Positions 26,192 through 35,367 of a stretch of DNA of 64,000 bases are shown one piece after another (the stretch's first letter is position 1; the number at the start of each line of letters is the position of its first letter). The translations under genes and the position numbers were made by a program. The stretch lies in contig JBBSDP010000023.1 in assembly GCA_038240605.1 (NCBI GenBank), positions 10,318 through 74,317 on the forward strand, given 5' to 3'. The notes under the pieces are model-generated. The model saw only the letters and a program-made list of their open reading frames with translations. It was not told where the DNA came from and ran no database searches. This stretch comes from JBBSDP01 sp038240605. GTDB lineage: Bacteria > Planctomycetota > Phycisphaerae > Tepidisphaerales > Tepidisphaeraceae.

Positions 26192-27076
26192 TCACACGTT
26201 GGGCTGAGCTCGCGCTGGTCCCGCCAACTGTTTCCACAAGAAGATCGCCAGGAATTCGGCGAACAGCGCCAAGACGATGGCCGGCCCGGCGGGCATTGCA
26301 GGCCAGCGGGTGCTGGCGCAGAGGCCCGCAAGCGTGCCGGCAAGGCCGATCGCGATCGCGGCGCCGACCGCGGTGCGCAGGCGGTCGCTGAAAAGCAGCG
26401 CGGCCGCGCCCGGCAAAACCAGGAGCGCGGTGACGAGCACGTTCCCCGCGACGTTGACGCCGACCACGATCGTGAGCGAGACCAGCACGATCAGCAGGTA
26501 GTGGATGAACCCCACGGCGACGCCCGAGGCTTCGGCCATCACCGGATCGAAGCAGTAGGAAACGATCTCCTTGCCCAGCAGCAGGACGACCAGCACCACC
26601 GCGATGCACACGCCGGCAGTCGCCAGCGCATACTGCGGCGTCATCTCCGAGGCGCGGCCGAAGAGAAATACATCCCATCCCACCGGGTCGGCGTTGCGGG
26701 CCCGGCGGTAAATCTGCTGCGCCAGGAATCCCCAGGCGAGCGACGCGACCATGAAGATGCCGATGGCGGCGTCGCTGTTCACCCGCTGGCCCCGGCTGAG
26801 GTAGGCGATCCCGATCGCCGTCAGCAGGCAAAACACCACGACGCCCGCATAAGGGAGCCACGGCCGATCGAGCGACGGCACGAGCAGCGCGAGCACCCAC
26901 GCCGTCCCCGCGCCGCCGAACCCGCTGTGGCTGATGCCTTCCCCGATGAAGGCCCAGCGCCGGGTGACGACGAAGACGCTGAGCACCGCGCAGGCGACGG
27001 CGACCGACGCGGCCGTGACGAGCGCGGGGAGCGACAGGTTCATCGAGATCGTTGCAATGAGCAGCATCAATTTCAC
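26192..27076 (-). CDS. Metal (Zn/Mn) ABC transporter permease (ZnuB-like)
   Basis: 294 residues with about eight membrane helices. The segment RRWAFIGEGISHSGFGGAGTA (~38-58) is the ABC-3 family motif (GDAISHA-type), and GNVLVTALLVLPGAAALLFS (~213-232) is the second conserved block. The GTG at 27076 overlaps the ppk1 stop in a GTGA junction; an ATG nine bases on (27067) is also possible. It would pair with a ZnuC-type ATPase, and one exists at 19983-20795. A substrate-binding lipoprotein is missing from the window. Confidence 0.88.
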   Translation of the reverse strand: MKLMLLIATISMNLSLPALVTAASVAVACAVLSVFVVTRRWAFIGEGISHSGFGGAGTAWVLALLVPSLDRPWLPYAGVVVFCLLTAIGIAYLSRGQRVNSDAAIGIFMVASLAWGFLAQQIYRRARNADPVGWDVFLFGRASEMTPQYALATAGVCIAVVLVVLLLGKEIVSYCFDPVMAEASGVAVGFIHYLLIVLVSLTIVVGVNVAGNVLVTALLVLPGAAALLFSDRLRTAVGAAIAIGLAGTLAGLCASTRWPAMPAGPAIVLALFAEFLAIFLWKQLAGPARAQPNV

Positions 27077-29271
27077 GGGTGGGTCGTCGGGTCGCTCTTG
27101 GAGAAGCCGTGCTGGCGGGCGAGGGTCATCAGTTTCTGTTGCGCGCCGACCTCGTCGGGGCTGCGCGGCGTGCGCTGGACGTAGGCACCGTCCGGTTCCA
27201 TGTCCCAGGCTGAGCGGTGGTCGTCGAAGAGGATTTGCAGGATCTCCCAGATGCGCTCGCGCAGCGACCGTTTGACGATCGGCACTGTCGCCTCGACCCG
27301 GGCGAGCAGGTTGCGGTACATCCAGTCGGCCGAGCCAATCAGGAAATCGCCGTCCAGCTCGTCGGCGGCGTTATTGCGGAAGTAGAAGACGCGCGAGTGC
27401 TCGAGAAAGCGGCCGATGATCGAGATGACCGAGATGTTGTCGCTCAGCCCTTTCACGCGCGGGCGGAGCACGCAGAAGCCGCGGACGATCAGGTCGATCT
27501 TCACGCCCGCCTGCGAGGCGCTGTAGAGCGCATGGCAGATCTTCCGGTCTTCCAAGCTGTTCATCTTGGCGATGATCCGCGCCGGCCGGCCGGCCCGGGC
27601 ATGGGCGACCTCCCGGTCGATCAGCTCCAGGAAACGGCTCTGCATATTGACCGGCGCGACCAGCAACTTGCGGTAATCGCGCTTTAGCGAGCGGCCGGTC
27701 AGGTAGTGGAAAAGCTCCACCACGTCGTGCGTGATCTCCGGATCGCAGGTGAACAGGCCCAGGTCGGTGTAGCCCTTGGCGGTCCCGGCGTGATAGTTGC
27801 CGGTCCCGATGTGCACGTAGGAGCGGATGCCGTCGGGATCCTGGCGGACGACCAGCGTCGTCTTCGTGTGCGTCTTGAGGCCGACGATCCCGTAAACGAC
27901 GTGCACGCCGGCCTTTTCCAGTGCCGCGGCGAGGTGAATGTTGCGTGCCTCGTCGAAGCGGGCCTTGAGCTCCACCAGGCAGACGACCTGCTTGCCCGCT
28001 TCCGCGGCGCGGATCAGCGTGGAGATGAACGAGCTCTCATCGCCGGTGCGGTAGAGCGTCATCTTGATCGCCAGGACGCGCGGGTCGATGGCGGCCGCCT
28101 GCACGAACCGCTCGACGCTTGCCGCGAAGCTCTCGTACGGGAGGTGCACCAGCACGTCGGAGTTGTGGATCACGTTGAAAACGTCGGCGTCCTCGTCGGC
28201 GAATGCCGCCGGCACCATCGGGCTCCAAGGCTCATACCGCAGCCTGGGCAGGTTCAGGTCGGCAATGGGGCGCAGGTCGTCGTAGTCGAGCTCCGCAGGC
28301 ATCTCGTAGACGTCGTCCGGCGTCAGCTCCAGCTCGCGCATCAGGAACTCGAGCATCCACTGGTTGGCATGCGACCCATGCTCGAGGCGGATCACGCGCG
28401 CGAAGCGCCGCTGTCGGACCTCCTCCTCCATCATTTCCAGCAGGTCTTCGGCCTCTTCCTCGTCGCGTTCCAGGTCGGCGTTGCGCGTGACGCGAAAGGT
28501 CATCACGTCCACGACCGCCATGTCCGGGAAGAGGTCCGCGAGGTTCTCGCGGATCAGCGTCAGCAGGCTGACGAACCGCTGTCCACCGCCCGGGGGCCCG
28601 CCGGTCACGGGGATCCACTTGGGCAGCACCTCCGGGATCTTTACGCGGGCGAAGAGGTTCTCGTGGCGGTCGGGGTGGTGCAGGATCACCGCCAGCGACG
28701 TCGAGAGGTTGGAGATGAACGGGAACGGGATCCCGGGATCGACCGCCAACGGCGTCAGCACCGGAAAAACGCTTGCCCGGAAATAGAGGGTGGCGTTTTC
28801 GCGCTCGGCTTCGGTCAACTCGTTCCACTCCAGCAGATGCACGCCGTTCTCCGCCAGCTTCGGTCGCACGACGCGCGCGAAGCAATCGGCCTGCTGGGCG
28901 ATCATCGGCAGGACCGTGCGCCGGATGGCGGCAAGCGTCTGGACGGGGGTCAAACCGTCGAGCGACTGGCTGACCACGCCGGCCGCGATCTGGCGCTTGA
29001 GCCCCCCCACACGTTTCATGAAGTATTCGTCGAGGTTGGCGGTCACGATGCCCAGAAAGCGAACGCGCTCCAGCAGCGGCGTGCGGTCGTCGAGCGCCTC
29101 GTGCAGCACACGGCGGTTGAATTCGAGCCAGGTGAGGTCGCGGCTGAGGAACTCATGCGTCTCTGACGATCCATCAGCGCCGGGCGCAGCGGCGCTTCCC
29201 GCGGCAGCCGCCGGCGCGGCGGCTCGTTGAACGATCTCCCGATCGACCAACTGCTGGGCGACGCCACTCAT
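27073..29271 (-). CDS. ppk1: Polyphosphate kinase 1
   Basis: 732 residues. It reversibly transfers ATP gamma-phosphate to polyphosphate. The start at 29271 (MSGVAQQLVDREIV) is set by GAGGAG nine bases upstream. An Ala-rich lead (~20-40) precedes the PPK N domain (FLSRDLTWLEFNRRVL, ~46-61). Middle and catalytic domains include VIHNSDVLVHLPYESF, KMTLYRTG, YVHIGTGNYHAGTAKGYTDL (catalytic-loop region, around residue 500) and RIIAKMNSLEDRKI. It overlaps the downstream permease gene by four bases, so the two are likely co-translated. sixA lies 200 bases upstream on the same strand. Confidence 0.95.
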   Translation of the reverse strand: MSGVAQQLVDREIVQRAAAPAAAAGSAAAPGADGSSETHEFLSRDLTWLEFNRRVLHEALDDRTPLLERVRFLGIVTANLDEYFMKRVGGLKRQIAAGVVSQSLDGLTPVQTLAAIRRTVLPMIAQQADCFARVVRPKLAENGVHLLEWNELTEAERENATLYFRASVFPVLTPLAVDPGIPFPFISNLSTSLAVILHHPDRHENLFARVKIPEVLPKWIPVTGGPPGGGQRFVSLLTLIRENLADLFPDMAVVDVMTFRVTRNADLERDEEEAEDLLEMMEEEVRQRRFARVIRLEHGSHANQWMLEFLMRELELTPDDVYEMPAELDYDDLRPIADLNLPRLRYEPWSPMVPAAFADEDADVFNVIHNSDVLVHLPYESFAASVERFVQAAAIDPRVLAIKMTLYRTGDESSFISTLIRAAEAGKQVVCLVELKARFDEARNIHLAAALEKAGVHVVYGIVGLKTHTKTTLVVRQDPDGIRSYVHIGTGNYHAGTAKGYTDLGLFTCDPEITHDVVELFHYLTGRSLKRDYRKLLVAPVNMQSRFLELIDREVAHARAGRPARIIAKMNSLEDRKICHALYSASQAGVKIDLIVRGFCVLRPRVKGLSDNISVISIIGRFLEHSRVFYFRNNAADELDGDFLIGSADWMYRNLLARVEATVPIVKRSLRERIWEILQILFDDHRSAWDMEPDGAYVQRTPRSPDEVGAQQKLMTLARQHGFSKSDPTTHP

Positions 29272-29469
29272 GGAAGCTCCTCGTTCACCGCGATGGGAAT
29301 TACGCCGTCGGGCCATTGGGGAAACTTCTCGGTGCAACCCGCGGCCGGCTTATCGTCCGCCAACGACAGGCAATGATGTCTGACGGGCAATCCGGCAACG
29401 GGAAGGCATTGGGACCCTCCTGCGACCGAATCCCTTCAACATACCAACTGGCCCCAAGAAATGCTTCCG

Positions 29470-29976
29470 CTATCTCGCTAACTTTCGCAGTTGGCATGGC
29501 TTAACAATCCAGAGGAGCTTGGCCCGGGCAGGCTTGAGTTCCGCCCCGCTCTCCAACAGGCAGGCGCCCCCCTTCTTGAGTTGGATGAACGACTCCTGCA
29601 ATCCGGTCGTCATCCATCCGGCGAAGGTGCTCAGTTGAGGCTCGTGGCCGACGAGGGCAACCGTGGCGTCGCCCGGCTGCTTTTGTAGCCAGCTCAACAT
29701 TGCCGGCAACGGCTTACGGGGTGATAACTGCGCGATCTGCAAAGTCGACACGTCCGAGTATTGCTTTGCGACCCGCTGAGCGCTCTGCACGGCACGCCGG
29801 AGCGGGCTGCTCGCGATCACCTGGATCTCAGGCACGATGCAGCGCAGTCCTTCGGCGGCGCGCCTGAATTTACGCCGGCCTTCTTTGGTTAGCGGCCGTT
29901 CCTCCTCGGCCTTTTTCGCCTTCGCCCACGATTCCCGATCCTCTGCCACGCCGTGGCGTATCAGCAAAATCCGCAT
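29470..29976 (-). CDS. sixA: SixA-type phosphohistidine phosphatase
   Basis: 168 residues of the histidine-phosphatase (phosphoglycerate mutase-like) superfamily. The catalytic RHG is at residues 7-9 (MRILLIRHGVAEDRE), and the second conserved block is ASSPLRRAVQSAQRVAKQY (~55-73), with VGHEPQLSTF (~109-118) holding the second histidine. The small size and LTKEGRRKFRRAAEGL are SixA hallmarks. It removes phosphate from phosphohistidine on HPt-type proteins. It precedes ppk1 on the same strand; shared transcription is possible but the gap is 198 bases. Confidence 0.88.
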   Translation of the reverse strand: MRILLIRHGVAEDRESWAKAKKAEEERPLTKEGRRKFRRAAEGLRCIVPEIQVIASSPLRRAVQSAQRVAKQYSDVSTLQIAQLSPRKPLPAMLSWLQKQPGDATVALVGHEPQLSTFAGWMTTGLQESFIQLKKGGACLLESGAELKPARAKLLWIVKPCQLRKLAR

Positions 29977-30273
29977 AAGTCGGGCAATGGATAGTGGAGC
30001 GCCCTGGCAGCGGCAAGCGGTGGCGCGCGACCTTCATCGAACCTGAATGGTCCACTCACGAAATTGAAACGCGGGCTTTGATCGATGCGAGATGTATGTT
30101 AGGTTTTCCCCGGCACGGCGGGAAGAATGGGCCCGCCATGCGAAATCTGGGCGCACCGATCAAAAATTTTCGCCAGCCGAGGGTGCGCCATGACCGATGA
30201 TGGTGCTGAGGGGCGACGGGTCGTTTTATCGGACGTTGGCCCCCTCCATCGGTACCCATTCAGATCGTTCGTC

Positions 30274-30963
30274 ATGGCCAAACGCTCGCGTAAAACCCGC
30301 CGGACCTCCGCTTCCCGCAGCCCTTTGGCAACGGTCGCCACGGGCGATGGAGCGCGGTCCAGCGCATCGCGGCGAAAGTTCGTGGTCTTCACCAGCCTGG
30401 TCGCCGCCATCACCGGCACCAGCGCGCTGCTCCTGGCCCTGGCCCCCGTGTCACTGACGCCCGATGCGGCCAAGAGCTTGCTGGCGGTCGGTGCCCCGCA
30501 GTCGCTCGATGCGTTGTTCGACACTCCGATCCCCGTGCACGCCGGGCGGTGGAAGTCGATTTACATCCATCACAGCCGCACTCCGTCTGGCAGCGCCTCC
30601 ACGCTGGCCGGATCGCGGGCCGGACTGGCCGATCACTTTGTAATCGGTAACGGCAATGGGGCCGCGGACGGGGAGATGCAGATCTCCCAGCGCTGGACGC
30701 AACAGTCGCCCGCCGACGTGACTCCGGGACTGGACAAGATTCGCGAGGACTGCATCAGCATCTGCGTGATCGGCGATTTCAATCACGGCGTGCCGACCGC
30801 CGCACAACAGCAGCGTCTGCTCGACCTGGTCTCCACGCTACAGCGGACCCTTCAGATCCCCTCGCAAGACGTGATCCTCCTGCCGGACGCCCCCGAAGCG
30901 GCGGGCATCGGCGGCCGCTTCCCGCTCCTGGCCATGCGGTCTCACCTCAATGTAGGGCGATGA
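30274..30963 (+). CDS. Membrane-anchored amidase_2/PGRP-like protein
   Basis: 229 residues from the ATG at 30274 (MAKRSRKTRRTSASRSPLAT). A basic N-terminus leads into one membrane helix (~36-54, VFTSLVAAITGTSALLLAL). The outer domain starts KSIYIHHSRTPSGSASTL, where HH is the first zinc-ligand position of N-acetylmuramoyl-L-alanine amidases, followed by GLADHFVIGNGNGAADGEMQ and CISICVIGDFNHGVPTAAQQ, typical PGRP-fold strands. The second and third zinc ligands are not obvious, so hydrolytic activity is uncertain. Probably faces the cell wall. Confidence 0.65.
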   Translation: MAKRSRKTRRTSASRSPLATVATGDGARSSASRRKFVVFTSLVAAITGTSALLLALAPVSLTPDAAKSLLAVGAPQSLDALFDTPIPVHAGRWKSIYIHHSRTPSGSASTLAGSRAGLADHFVIGNGNGAADGEMQISQRWTQQSPADVTPGLDKIREDCISICVIGDFNHGVPTAAQQQRLLDLVSTLQRTLQIPSQDVILLPDAPEAAGIGGRFPLLAMRSHLNVGR

Positions 30964-31340
30964 GCGATTCGTGCTCGTGTGACGATCCCGAAAGAGACGG
31001 ATCGAAGGCCCCAATGCGTCACGGATTAGCCCTTCCGAGCCGCCACGAACTTCACGTTAAGACGAACGTAACTACGGCGATGGACCGAGATTTCCTTGAT
31101 CTTCCGGGGGATTTGTCCTAATCTCGCAACGCGCGTCGGGGTAATCGGTTCCAATCGATTATCATCTCAAAGCTGTGACTGAACGCCCGATATAACGGAA
31201 CGGCGCTGGCGGTCGCGGTTGATGGAACCGGGGGCGTCGCGGGGGAGCAGGAATGCCTACCGTGGCGTCGAGCGGCCGGCTCGCGCTCGGAAGCCCAGAC
31301 GCGCGCCGTGGGTCCATGAGGTGTAGTAACAGCAGTTTGA
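30964..31340. other. Intergenic region of 377 bases ahead of the kinase gene
   Basis: No open reading frame with coding character is seen. It must hold the kinase promoter. The only structure I can point to is the near-perfect palindrome at 31142-31161. Confidence 0.6.
31142..31161. promoter_or_regulatory. Operator-like palindrome upstream of kinase gene
   Basis: TAATCGGTTCCAATCGATTA, two nine-base arms with one mismatch around a CC centre, about 180 bases before the kinase start. Its size and symmetry suit a dimeric regulator. The regulator is unknown. Confidence 0.35.
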
Positions 31341-32252
31341 ATGCCCCAGAAGATCCTCAATTACGAAGTCATCGAGCGCCTTGGCGAAGGAGCCCGCAGC
31401 ACGATCTATGCGGTGGTCGATCCCGCCACTCAGCGTCTGTATGCCCTGAAGCACGTGATCCGCAAGGCGCCCAAGGACATCCGCTTCGTCGAACAGATGG
31501 AGACGGAGTTCGAGATCAGCCGGCAGTTTAATCACCCCGCGCTGCGCCGCTGCTTCGACCTGAAGCTGCGCAAATCGCTCCTGATGAAAGTCACGGAAGC
31601 GATCATGTTGATGGAGCTCGTCGACGGTAAGCCGCTCGACGTGCGCAGGCCCGATTCGTTGCTCGAGACCGTCGAGACGTTCATCAAGGTCGCGGAGGGT
31701 TTGCGGGCTATGCACCACATGGGCTGGGCCCATTGCGACATCAAGCCCAACAACATCCTCCGAAACGACAAGGGCGAGGTAAAGGTCATCGACTTTGGCC
31801 AGAGCTGTAAGCTCGGCACCGTCAAGGAGCGCATCCAGGGAACGCCGGACTACATCTCCCCGGAGCAGGTGAGTCGCCGGCCCGTCGTCGTTCAGACCGA
31901 CGTTTACAACTTGGGCGCCACGCTCTATTGGGCGCTGACCGGCCGACCGATCCCTACGCTCTACACAGTCAACAAGAAGGGGGAGAATAGTTTCCTCCTC
32001 GATGCCACGATCGAGACCCCCCAGGGCATGAACCCGCGCGTCCCCCCGGCACTCTCCAACCTGGTGATGGAATGTATCGCCACGCGGAAGGAACGGCGCC
32101 CCACGGACATGGACGCGGTCATCACCCGGCTGGAACTGGCGAAACACATCCTGCTCAAGCAGCAGGCGCATTTGGCCCCGGCGGTACAGCCCGCCGCACA
32201 CCCTGTTGCCGAGTCACATCCCGCCGGTGACATCTCCACGCCCCCGGGCTAG
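31341..32252 (+). CDS. Hanks-type serine/threonine protein kinase (non-RD)
   Basis: 303 residues, essentially a lone kinase domain with a short Pro/His-rich tail; no membrane helix and no PASTA repeats. Glycine loop LGEGARSTIY (~14-23), the ATP-anchoring Lys in YALKHV (K37), catalytic loop AHCDIKPNNIL (HCD at 131-133, Lys 135, Asn 138), DFGQ (151-154) and activation end GTPDYISPEQ. The usual HRD is HCD, so this is a non-RD kinase that may not need activation-loop phosphorylation. The cytoplasmic target is unknown. Planctomycetes carry many such kinases. Confidence 0.93.
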   Translation: MPQKILNYEVIERLGEGARSTIYAVVDPATQRLYALKHVIRKAPKDIRFVEQMETEFEISRQFNHPALRRCFDLKLRKSLLMKVTEAIMLMELVDGKPLDVRRPDSLLETVETFIKVAEGLRAMHHMGWAHCDIKPNNILRNDKGEVKVIDFGQSCKLGTVKERIQGTPDYISPEQVSRRPVVVQTDVYNLGATLYWALTGRPIPTLYTVNKKGENSFLLDATIETPQGMNPRVPPALSNLVMECIATRKERRPTDMDAVITRLELAKHILLKQQAHLAPAVQPAAHPVAESHPAGDISTPPG

Positions 32253-32390
32253 TTCAGTCACCACTGCGGCTCTGAAGACTTCCCCCTGCCCCCGCCATTT
32301 TTGCAAATGGGCTGAACATTCGCCGCGCGCCGCTTTACGTTCTCCCGCCGCTGTCGTAGCTTCTGCCCGTTTCCAGTTTCCGGAGATTTT

Positions 32391-33608
32391 ATGAGCTTGC
32401 CCGCGGAACCCAGGAAGATCGTGCTCGCCTACAGCGGCGGCCTCGACACCAGCGTCATCCTTCCCTGGCTGAAGGATCGTTACCCAGGCGTAAAACTCGT
32501 CGCTTTTGCCGCCGAACTGGGTCAGGGCGATGAGCTGTCCGGCATCGAGGCCAAGGCGCGCAAGAGCGGTGCGGACGAGGTGATCGTCAAAGACCTTCGC
32601 CGGGAGTTCGCCGAGGACTTCTGCTTCCCGATGCTGCGGGCGCACGCGGTGTACGAGAACGACTATCTCCTGGGCACGAGCATTGCCCGCCCGATCATCG
32701 CCAAGCACCAGGTGGAGGTCGCACGGGAGACCGGCGCCGACGCCGTCGGACACGGCGCGACCTCGAAGGGGAACGACCAGGTCCGCTTCGAGCTGACCTA
32801 CATGTCGCTGGCGCCGCAGCTCAAGATCATCGCACCCTGGAAGGATCCGGGCTTCGAGCTGCGCGACCGCGAGAGCGCGATCGACTACGCGAACAAGAAG
32901 GGCGTGCCGGTCGAGCAATCGAAGAAGAAGATCTATTCCCGCGACCGCAATCTCTGGCACATCAGCCACGAGGGGGCCGACCTGGAATCCCCGGCCAACG
33001 AGCCGAAAGACGACCTGTGGATCATCTCCGTCCCCGTCTCCAAGGCGCCCGATGAGCCGGAGTACGTGACGATCGATTTCGAGGCCGGCAATCCGGTTGC
33101 GGTGAACGGCAAGAAACTGCCCGCCGAAGAGATCGTGCAGACGCTCAACGTGCATGGCGGCCGTCATGCGGTCGGGCAGACGCAGCTCGCCGAAAACCGG
33201 CTGGTCGGCATGAAGTCGCGCGGGGCCTATGAGACGCCCGGCGGCACGATCCTCTACGAGGCGCACAAGGCCCTCGAGCAGATTTGCATCGAACGCGACA
33301 CGTACCACTTTAAGCAGCAGGTCGCCCTGCGCTATGCCGAACTTGTTTACAACGGCCAGTGGTTCCACCCGCTGCGCGACGCGCTCCAGTCGTTCATCGA
33401 CCACACGCAGGCCGCCGTGACTGGGCAGGCGAGGGTCAAGCTATTCAAGGGCCGCGCCACCGCCGCGGGCGTCACCAGCCCCTACTCCCTCTACGATCCC
33501 CAGCTCGCCAGCTTCAGCATGGAGGGTTACGATGTAACGGCGGCGCGCGGGTTCATCGACCTATTCGGGCTCCCGATGAAGGTCGCGTCGCAGGTGAGGA
33601 AGTGGTAG
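32391..33608 (+). CDS. argG: Argininosuccinate synthase
   Basis: 405 residues, full length. It condenses citrulline and aspartate using ATP in arginine synthesis. The PP-loop near the N-terminus, VLAYSGGLDTSVILPWL (~12-28), is diagnostic, as are GADAVGHGATSKGNDQVRFE (~115-134) and SREGADLE-like HISHEGADLESP (~189-200). GGAG sits about nine bases upstream of the ATG. No argH or other arg genes lie adjacent. Confidence 0.97.
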   Translation: MSLPAEPRKIVLAYSGGLDTSVILPWLKDRYPGVKLVAFAAELGQGDELSGIEAKARKSGADEVIVKDLRREFAEDFCFPMLRAHAVYENDYLLGTSIARPIIAKHQVEVARETGADAVGHGATSKGNDQVRFELTYMSLAPQLKIIAPWKDPGFELRDRESAIDYANKKGVPVEQSKKKIYSRDRNLWHISHEGADLESPANEPKDDLWIISVPVSKAPDEPEYVTIDFEAGNPVAVNGKKLPAEEIVQTLNVHGGRHAVGQTQLAENRLVGMKSRGAYETPGGTILYEAHKALEQICIERDTYHFKQQVALRYAELVYNGQWFHPLRDALQSFIDHTQAAVTGQARVKLFKGRATAAGVTSPYSLYDPQLASFSMEGYDVTAARGFIDLFGLPMKVASQVRKW

Positions 33609-33646
33609 TGGATTCGAGAAGGGCGAAGGCGCCAGCTCTTGCATGC

Positions 33647-33883
33647 TCAGCGAGACGTGGCGCCAGCAAGGGTTTCAACGCTGCTGATGTGAAGGTACGA
33701 GACGTATTCGACGTTATCGGATGGTCCCCCGTCCGCCTCTGGGTGCAGGACGACCAGTGCGCTCCGGGCCAACATCGCCATCTCAGGGTGGCGGATTTCG
33801 AAGATCTCTCCGTTGCTCGTCTTGACGCGCAACGGCTCAAACGGCCGCCTCGTCAACATTGCCCTGATCGCTTCAAGCGTCAT
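33647..33883 (-). CDS. Small conserved hypothetical protein
   Basis: 78 residues: MTLEAIRAMLTRRPFEPLRV, then KTSNGEIFEIRHPEMAMLAR, then a variable tail. The pattern (short helix, RRPFxPLRV, a strand pair with a conserved HPE) is one I recall from many planctomycete and cyanobacterial small proteins of unknown function. No membrane segment or catalytic motif. It converges with argG, 38 bases apart. Confidence 0.7.
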   Translation of the reverse strand: MTLEAIRAMLTRRPFEPLRVKTSNGEIFEIRHPEMAMLARSALVVLHPEADGGPSDNVEYVSYLHISSVETLAGATSR

Positions 33884-33976
33884 ATGGGGAATTGTATGTA
33901 GCAGACGGGTTGGCGACTAGTCTTAGCGTCTTTCGCGACGCGGCCGCTTGAGTACCACAAATAGAAGGAACTCGAG

Positions 33977-34936
33977 ATGATGATCAATCGATTCCGAAAC
34001 TTCCTCCTCGTCCTTCTCTTCTCAGTCCCTTTGTCCGCGCGGGCCGCCGACAAGGTCACGGTCGAGCGCGACCTTCAATATGTTCCCGATGGCGACACGT
34101 CGCAGCGACTTGACCTGTACCTCCATGACCCGCCGCCTGGGAAGCCGCTGCCGCTGGTGATCTACATCCATGGCGGCGGATGGCGCGGCGGGAGCAAGGC
34201 GGGGTGCGCGTCGGCCTTCCTCCTCAAGGACGGCTACGCCGCCGCCAGCGTCGAGTACCGCTTCAGTGACAAGGCCGTCTTTCCGGCCCAGATCCAGGAT
34301 TGCCAGGCGGCGATTCGCTACCTCCGCGCCAATGCGAAGAAATATCACCTCGATCCGGATCACTTTGGCGTCTGGGGAGACTCGGCCGGCGGGCATCTCG
34401 TCGCCCTGCTCGGCACCTCCGGCGGCAAAAACGCGTTCCCGCCCATCGGCGGAAACGCGGATCGATCGGATCGCGTGCAGGCGGTCTGCGACTGGTACGG
34501 CCCGACCGATTTCACGACGGTGATGCAGCAGGCCGCCGACGACAAGAACGTCAAGAACGTCTTCAAGTGGAACACGCCCTCCGATCCCTATTCGGGCCTG
34601 ATCGGCGTCGCCCTCGACTCTGACAAGACCAAGACCGACGCCGTCAGCCCCGTGCATTACGTAAGCAAGGACAACGCCCCGTTCCTGATCATGCACGGGA
34701 CCCATGACACGCTCGTCCCTTTTGCCCAGAGCGAAGAGCTGACCGCGGCGTTGAAAGAGGCCGGCGTCGAGGTCCTCCTCCAGCCGTTCCCCGCGTCGGG
34801 CCATGGCGGGCCGGCCTTCACACGCCCGCCGGTGATCGCACAGATCAAGACGTTCTTCGACAAGCATCTGAAGGGGGCGGACGTTAAGATCGACCTGCTG
34901 CCCGACGACGCAGTGAACGTCACGCCGGCGAAATGA
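33977..34936 (+). CDS. Secreted alpha/beta-hydrolase esterase (BD-FAE/lipase-like)
   Basis: 319 residues with a clear signal peptide (FLLVLLFSVPLSARAA, cleaved near residue 24) and an AAGGAA ribosome-binding site. The oxyanion-hole motif is YIHGGGWRGGS (~61-71). The nucleophile elbow is GVWGDSAGGHLVALLG (~132-147, Ser in GDSAG). The acid is probably the Asp in HGTHDTLVPF (~241-250) and the base His is in SGHGG (~276-280). Such enzymes deacylate polysaccharides or small esters, which fits the other secreted carbohydrate-active proteins in this window. Confidence 0.9.
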   Translation: MMINRFRNFLLVLLFSVPLSARAADKVTVERDLQYVPDGDTSQRLDLYLHDPPPGKPLPLVIYIHGGGWRGGSKAGCASAFLLKDGYAAASVEYRFSDKAVFPAQIQDCQAAIRYLRANAKKYHLDPDHFGVWGDSAGGHLVALLGTSGGKNAFPPIGGNADRSDRVQAVCDWYGPTDFTTVMQQAADDKNVKNVFKWNTPSDPYSGLIGVALDSDKTKTDAVSPVHYVSKDNAPFLIMHGTHDTLVPFAQSEELTAALKEAGVEVLLQPFPASGHGGPAFTRPPVIAQIKTFFDKHLKGADVKIDLLPDDAVNVTPAK

Positions 34937-35367
34937 GAGCGCGGTTCAACTGCCTGGTCCGCTGGGGGACCGCGCGTAATTGGACATTCAGTTTCCCTCA
35001 AGCTGGGTCTTGCGGATCTGGATCGGTCGTCCGCGCGCCCTGCCATCGATCGTTTGAATGTCTCTCCAATTGGAATTTACATTTTCTCAGTGTCAAAAAT
35101 GGCGATTGACATACGCTGAGGACAAAGTATATTCCCCGACTCCAGCCGCCATGGGGCGGATGCCAGCACGCTCGAGTTGGGTTGAAATTGAACCGAGCGT
35201 CCGCCTGGCGAACAACGGGTGTGACCGCCTTGCCTGTCCACACCTCCGGCTGTTCGGCTTTCTGATTTAATCCAAACCAGATTTTTCACGCGCGCTGGCT
35301 TCACCGCAAAGTGGTAAAGCAGCCGCGGACCGTCGGCATCAGATGGATGCCATTGCAGGAGGCAGTG
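34937..35367. other. Intergenic region of 431 bases
   Basis: Small frames on both strands (for example 35058-35270 plus) have no coding character or ribosome-binding site that I can support. Only the AGGAGG site of the next gene near 35355 is convincing. I see nothing else in it. Confidence 0.5.

Noticed and set aside
27706..29166. 486-codon plus-strand frame opposite ppk1
   Set aside because: Antisense shadow of a clearly recognisable gene with all PPK1 motifs.
35058..35270. 70-codon plus-strand frame between the esterase and the small membrane protein
   Set aside because: No ribosome-binding site, no recognisable fold, and Cys/Arg-rich composition typical of chance frames.
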